A stretch of 64,000 nucleotides of DNA, from the NCBI GenBank assembly GCA_963580455.1, contig OY756967.1, forward strand, positions 5,354,501-5,418,500, written 5' to 3'. Below are positions 58,621 through 64,000 of the stretch, piece by piece. The DNA comes from Euonymus europaeus. Lineage: Eukaryota; Streptophyta; Magnoliopsida; Celastrales; Celastraceae. The notes under the pieces were generated by a model. It saw only the letters and a program-made list of their open reading frames with translations, was not told the origin of the DNA and made no database searches. Made by a program: the position numbers and the translations under genes. How positions within the stretch are numbered: position 1 is the stretch's first letter; each line of letters starts with the position of its first letter.

Positions 58621-59379
58621 ATTCCAATTTATCAAATTTGAAAGTTCATATATTATTAAATTTTGTTTAGTTATTGTGGATTAAAGACTGAATATAAGGG
58701 TTATTATGTGTGCATATTATGATAAGAGTTTGTGAATTGTGACTTTGTGTTTTGGGTTTAAGACATACATTTTATAAATATAAATAAAACATGTTTTAAA
58801 ATTTTAATATACATACATAGTTATATACGTAATATACATATACTTAATATTTAACAATATGTTTCATAACATTTTTTTCTGTTTGTTAACAAATGTATTA
58901 TAGCCTAATAGTGATATACGGTCATATACAAATATGCCATAAAAGAAATCACTTAAAGGGTCATGCTCTAGTGATAGAGAGTCATTAGTGTTTATGTGAG
59001 ATCATGGGTTAAAGTCCAAATTATTATGCTTTATTATATATATACACACACAAAAGGGCTTAAAAGCTCCTCAATGACCAAGAAGAAGAGAACCACAATT
59101 GTCTGCTAATCGAAGATGGACATTTGAAAGGAGTTTCTATATGTTTGATTCGAGTTCTGTAACAACCGAACCAATACACTTTGATTCAATAGTAGCCTAG
59201 TCTCAAGCAGCGGATGAAAACTCAGGGATTTTTCGAAATCGAAATGGATTCCCCCAAACCAGCTCCGATCGGGGCGACACTCACAGGACCTTGAACCCAC
59301 GGATGAAATTTCAACATCTTTTTTCCTTTTTTTTTCTTCCCGATGATGAATTTCATTATATAGAATTATATAGACAGGT

Positions 59380-59625
59380 GGCTTGGGTCGCTAAGCCCAT
59401 ATTATGCCCACTGCCACTCGTAACACATGACATCGACGTGACACTAGCTTCCTTGAGCAAAAACGAAAGGAAAGTGGTCTGGGCCGAAAAGTCCAGATTA
59501 CGCCCAATGGTAATCCAAACTCTAGCTGTCCCGTGCAAAAGGACAGGAAAGTGGTTTGGGTCAAAAGCCCAAATTAGGCCCAATGTTAATCCAAAATCCT
59601 AGCTGCCTTGGGCAAAAAGACAAAA
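59380..59625. repeat. Diverged tandem repeat, about 82-bp unit, near the VDAC promoter
   Basis: Two good units and one poorer unit share GGAAAGTGGT(C/T)TGGG, AA(A/G)(T/C)CC(A/C)(G/A)ATTA and GCCCAATG(G/T)TAATCCAAA. They lie about 400-600 bp upstream of the VDAC start codon. Confidence 0.65.
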
Positions 59626-60012
59626 ATGTTTTCCCCAAGCAATGGCCAAGAATAGGAAGACCCTGCTCATTTATTTATTTTGTCGTGGTGAAAATTGAGC
59701 GGACAAATTTCCAGAAACAAGCCCTCAGGAATTCATTAATTACCGATCAACCACGACTATTATAGCCGTGTCACCAGATCTAACGGTCCACGTTTCTATT
59801 GACCAAAGGGCAAAAACAGAATAAAAGAGCGAGAAACCGAAAAACCCTGGCCGATAATAATAAATGAAGATTTTAGAGGTTTTTGAATAAAAATCTAATA
59901 TCTCACCAATATTTGTACACCTCCCAAAACCCAAATTTCAAGCTCCAGAATTGCATTGCATCTCCCTCCCTCCCCCTGTTGTTTGTTTGGATCTCCATTT
60001 TTGCGAGGAATC

Positions 60013-63000
60013 ATGGCGAAGGGTCCCGGTCTCTACGCTGAAATCGGCAAGAAAGCCAGGGGTTGGTCCCTCCATTTCTTTCAAAATTCGCAGATGTAGA
60101 CGAGATTGAGTGGTTATACTGATAGTTGTACTGCTTTTTGTGTGTGTGTGTGTGAATGATAGATCTTCTCTACAAGGACTACCAGACTGACCACAAGTTC
60201 ACTATCACCACCTACTCTCCCACTGGAGTTGTAAGTTTTTCTACTTTTTGATTCGCTCTTGATCCATCTTTCTCTTTTTTAGGCTAGGGTTAATCAGGAA
60301 TTCTGTTTGTATTTATATATGTGTTTTTATTTGTGTTTACATAACTATTGCATTCTTCTAAGCGAGAGTCTAGAGTTTTCTTCTTCTTTTGATTTATGCA
60401 AGTTTATTACAATTTGTTGTTGTGGTAGTTTACTAGTGTTGAGTTGCATTAATGACGAAATTAAGTTTTCTGTATGGCTAGTTTACAGAAGTTTGCGTGA
60501 ACTGTTCACTGTCTTACATCACTTGTTGCACTGTTTGCATCTTCATTTCTTACTCTCAAATTAGTCCGCTTGAGAAGTTCTTATAACGTGCCTTTTTTTA
60601 ATTGATTGAATGCTGCAAGTAAGACAAACCGTAACTAATTCAAGTGTATCTAATTTATCTTTTTTTCTATTTATTTTCTTTTTTCCGTAATGGATCTTTG
60701 ATCTTTCACTTGTTTGGTGCAACGGTTAGGTGAACAAGCAAGTGTCAAACTACTTTGCATCTGTGTCACAATACTCATAGCGTGCACTTTCTAGAAAATT
60801 CAGATTGAAATGAGATATGGAATTGTTGACACTCGGAGTTAATGCGGGTTCTAAGTTTTTGAGTTGTTAGTCTTAATGTCTCATGATATAGTTTGCATTC
60901 TCATTGTCACATTTTTGGGAATGATACTCTGGATTAATGCCAATCTAAGCTTTAGGGTTAGTCTTGTAATATTTTTTTGCATGCTCTTCGTCTCATTGTA
61001 ACATTTTTGGGAATTGTTGATATTCTTGGTTAATACCAAAAGTTTTTGGTCTTATGATATTGTTTGCATTCTCATTGTGACATTTTTTGGATAAACATTT
61101 CAATTGTTGTACTCATAATTCATTTTTCAAATGCTGTTACCGTGTGCAAATATTTTATTTTTTGGATGTACAATAATTAACAATATGAATAATATTAATA
61201 TATTATAACAATGTTTGCAGCCACGGACTAGCCTGGTTTTTCTTTGGGAGGAAGTTATGATTGGAGTTTTTCATCCTATTGAGTTGAGCCTTAATTAGGC
61301 CTTTTTATCAACTGGTTGACCTATGCCCAACCCCCAAAAAAAAGCCCAACCCATCAAAATCACTAACGAACCCGACATGGATTCTATTTTTCATTACTGC
61401 AGGCTATAACTTCATCAGGAGTAAAGAAAGGAGAGCTGTTTGTTGCCGACATTAATACCCAGCTGAAGAACAAGAATGTAACCACTGATGTTAAAGTGGA
61501 CACAACCTCCACTGTGAGTGCCTTATATCTTCTGACTCGTTTGCATCATATGTTTCCTCGATTCTTGATCTATCTTCTATACATAAATACATTAAGTCAT
61601 GAATACGTAAAACCCGAAAGTGCATTGATTTGTGTTGTTATTTGTTAATATTTATTTTTGCTCTCACGCTACAAAACATATTTTCTGTCTTTAAGACGTC
61701 ACCACTATGCTATTTATTTATTTTATATCAAGGAAGAGGAATATTCAACACAAACACAGAGACTCAATGGGTCGGTGGGCTACACAAAGGGAGGTAGGGT
61801 AGCCCTCTCCCTTTTACAACTCTCATCATAATGGTGATTGATCTCACTCAAATTGGTAGAAGGAAAGACTTGGAACACAAGTCCTTTCACTCCTTGCTAT
61901 TTATTGGAACTTGATGACTGTTTGTTGGCATACTTTGATTTTTAGTCTAGTGGTTTTGTGACTTAATAGCTGTAGATTCAAAGTATAGAAACCTCTATGG
62001 CATGCGAGGGATAAGAATACACGTGTTTGTATATCCTAAAACCTTGCCTTTGTTTCCTTCAATGGCTCAGTAACTGCTCCATTGCTCTTCTAGGCATGTC
62101 AAGCTAGACCATAATATTACCGCTTTGAATATGGGGTAATGCTATGAACAAATACCTTTATGGAAATCTCTATGCACCACCTATGTGGCAGTTGGTGTGA
62201 CTTTTTACGCACTGATTTGTTTTCTTTTATGAGGATCTGTCTAGTGTTGGAGCACACTCATAAAGTGCAGTAGTTGCCTGAACTATCTACACTGCATTTG
62301 TATCGCAGACATTCAAGACAGTATTTTTTTGCTTGATGTTGTTTCTTTTTAATCCATCTCTACTTTACAGTACATTGTTTGGAACTCTAAATGTTACAAT
62401 CATTAGAAGTAGAAGCATTTTCTTTGGGGAATATCTTTAAAGCGATTCCCATGAATGTGTTTTTTCCTATGGGGATTTTATTTATCGTTAGTTTTATAGA
62501 TGATTTTTTGTCTTGTATGTTCGATTCTAAATGAGAGCTTCGACAGCGTTTTTTGCATCTTTTTAGTCCTTTAATATTATTGTCCGACTTTGATTGTTAT
62601 TTTTTTATATCTGCATGGTTGTCAGTTGCTTACAACCATCACAGTTGATGAACCTGCTCCCGGGTTGAAGACAATTTTTTCCTTCAGAGTTCCTGATCAA
62701 AGGTCAGGAAAGGTAAGCAGTTTAATAATAGGCTTCAAAGTCAATTGATCTGAGTTTTTCTTATGAGATTGAGATAAGGATGATTTTCCTCTTTTACGTG
62801 AAAATTTTTATTTGCTGCCAAAAGTTTAAGTGGGAAAGTTTTCTGATTTTCCATAATTTTGTGACAGGTGGAACTTCAATATCTGCATGACTATGTAGGG
62901 ATAAGCTCAAGTATTGGGTTGACAGCAAACCCTGTTGTCAACTTCTCTGGTGTAATCGGTACTAATATTGTTGGACTAGGTACTGATCTCTCATTTGACA

Positions 63001-64000
63001 CCAAAACTGGCAATTTCACCAAATGCAATACTGGTTTGAGCTTTTCAAATGCGGATCTGATTGCTTCGTTGACTCTGTGAGTGGTTAATCTTCTTTTTTT
63101 GATGATCCTGGAATCTTTGTTCAGTTGATGCTGTTTTTCTGGGTTATGAAGTGCATAAACCTCTTTTATATTGAACAGGAACATATTTTCCTCTTGATGG
63201 AGTCCCGTCCTTTGCATCTGCTTTTGTTTCATATGTTTGACCTGTCATCACATTATTTCTTCGAATTTCTTTTTTCAGCTCTGCTGCAAAATGGTGTTAA
63301 AAATTAACCTACTTTCTCGCCGTAGGTGATATCGTTACATGATTGACTTATTTATGTACTTTTTCTTGTTTTAAATTTGTTGTTGGTAGTCCGGAGGTCT
63401 ATTTCACTTATCCACAATGACTCTTGTTTTAAATTTGTTGTTGGTGGTCTGGAGGTCTATTTCACTTATCCACAATGACATCGCTTTGCTTCTTTTTTTC
63501 CTTCTTCTAATTATAGAAACCTTAATGGTTTTAAAATGGAGTGTATAGTGACTTAAAATCCTTGTTCATTGAGCTCGAGCTTTAGACTCATGTCTTCTTT
63601 GCTATATGCTCTTGCTCATGGATTTTTCAATTCGATGCTGAGCTCAATGCCACTTTCAGTTTAAATGATTAAATATTTGTTGTTGGAACATCGTATAATG
63701 AGTATATATTGGTACATAATTTTGAATGGGATCTCTATAATAGATGTTAAGTTTGGCTTCATGCTGGTGTCATTGCTCCGCTCTTCTGGACTGTATTGGT
63801 GTATCCTATTACACCTATACCTTGATTTGTCCTTGGAAGTTTTCCCCAGCTTATCAAATGACTTGTATGTGTGATACAGGAATGACAAGGGTGACTCAGT
63901 TAATGCGTCCTACTACCATATTGTGAACCCATTGACTAGCACAGCTGTTGGTGCTGAGATTTCCCATAGCTTCTTAACCAACGAGAATACTATCACTATT
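60013..64000 (+). CDS. VDAC: Voltage-dependent anion channel (mitochondrial porin), 3'-partial
   Basis: A beta-barrel channel of the mitochondrial outer membrane for ADP, ATP and other metabolites. Exons: 60013-60061, 60163-60230, 61403-61513, 62626-62712, 62868-63076, 63880-64000 (cut by the window edge); 215 residues are present of about 276 expected. All junctions are GT-AG and phases join. The ATG at 60013 sits in GAATCATGGC and gives MAKGPGLYAEIGKKARD, the conserved N-terminal helix. Further motifs are LLYKDYQTDHKFTITTYSPT, KKGELFVADINTQLKNKNVT, FRVPDQRSGKVELQYLHDY, NPVVNFSGVIGTN, SFDTKTGNFTKCN and SYYHIVNPLTSTAVGAEISH. Intact as far as visible; the last strands, including the porin signature region, lie outside. 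Which VDAC isoform it is cannot be told from this. Confidence 0.95.

Larger units (their letters stand above)
57723..60012. other. Intergenic upstream of VDAC
   Basis: No gene was found. It holds a small MITE (58124-58263), a telomere-like degenerate tract (58455-58620) and a diverged tandem repeat (59380-59625). The last 300 bases are probably the VDAC promoter and 5' UTR. Small open frames here look like chance. Confidence 0.55.

Noticed and set aside
1..64000. CRISPR arrays, prokaryotic defence systems, organellar DNA or rRNA genes
   Set aside because: No regularly spaced short repeats, operons or organelle-like stretches were seen; gene structure and repeats are those of a plant nuclear genome.

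Overview
The window is nuclear DNA of a flowering plant, almost certainly a eudicot. It carries plant-type genes with GT-AG introns (V-ATPase subunit d, WRINKLED-like AP2 factors, an apoplastic pectate lyase, a short-loop PIN auxin carrier, a mitochondrial porin) in AT-rich intergenic DNA full of plant transposons. Species was not determined.

Layout: (1) 0.3-9.5 kb, + strand: nine exons of a V-ATPase subunit d gene whose first exon(s) lie left of the window. One intron holds a complete antisense Ty1-copia element (1635-6727, target duplication ATAGG). (2) 9.9-15.3 kb: a second, decayed antisense copia element (target duplication GAAAT) holding a tRNA-like/SINE-like insertion. (3) 15.4-20.6 kb: gene-free, with tandem repeats, a 1-kb fold-back element and a 631-bp MITE. 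(4) 20.6-22.6 kb, +: an intronless gene for a 680-residue secretory-pathway membrane protein of unknown function. (5) 24.1-34.4 kb, -: two head-to-tail WRI3/WRI4-like AP2/ERF genes. Between them lie a wrecked Ty3-gypsy element and a LINE-type RNase H fragment. (6) 34.8-49.1 kb: a transposon block. A long non-coding repeat contains a MITE, which itself contains another element. A gypsy-like LTR contains an 8.8-kb FAR1-type Mutator element, which contains a TNT1-like copia element. Copia integrase debris follows. (7) 49.4-51.0 kb, -: pectate lyase. (8) 54.1-55.6 kb, +: PIN8-like carrier. (9) 56-58.3 kb: hAT transposase relic and a small MITE. (10) 60.0-64.0 kb, +: VDAC porin, running off the right edge.

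The host genes are unrelated in function and do not form a pathway cluster; the only local duplication is the AP2 pair. That pair is the most informative host feature. One copy keeps the 9-nt micro-exon typical of WRINKLED genes, whereas the other has that exon fused to its neighbour and lacks a second intron. The most structured transposon feature is the three-level nest at 37.9-47.6 kb, in which each outer element is interrupted and both insertions have candidate target-site duplications. I found no prokaryotic system, CRISPR array, rRNA gene or organellar insertion.
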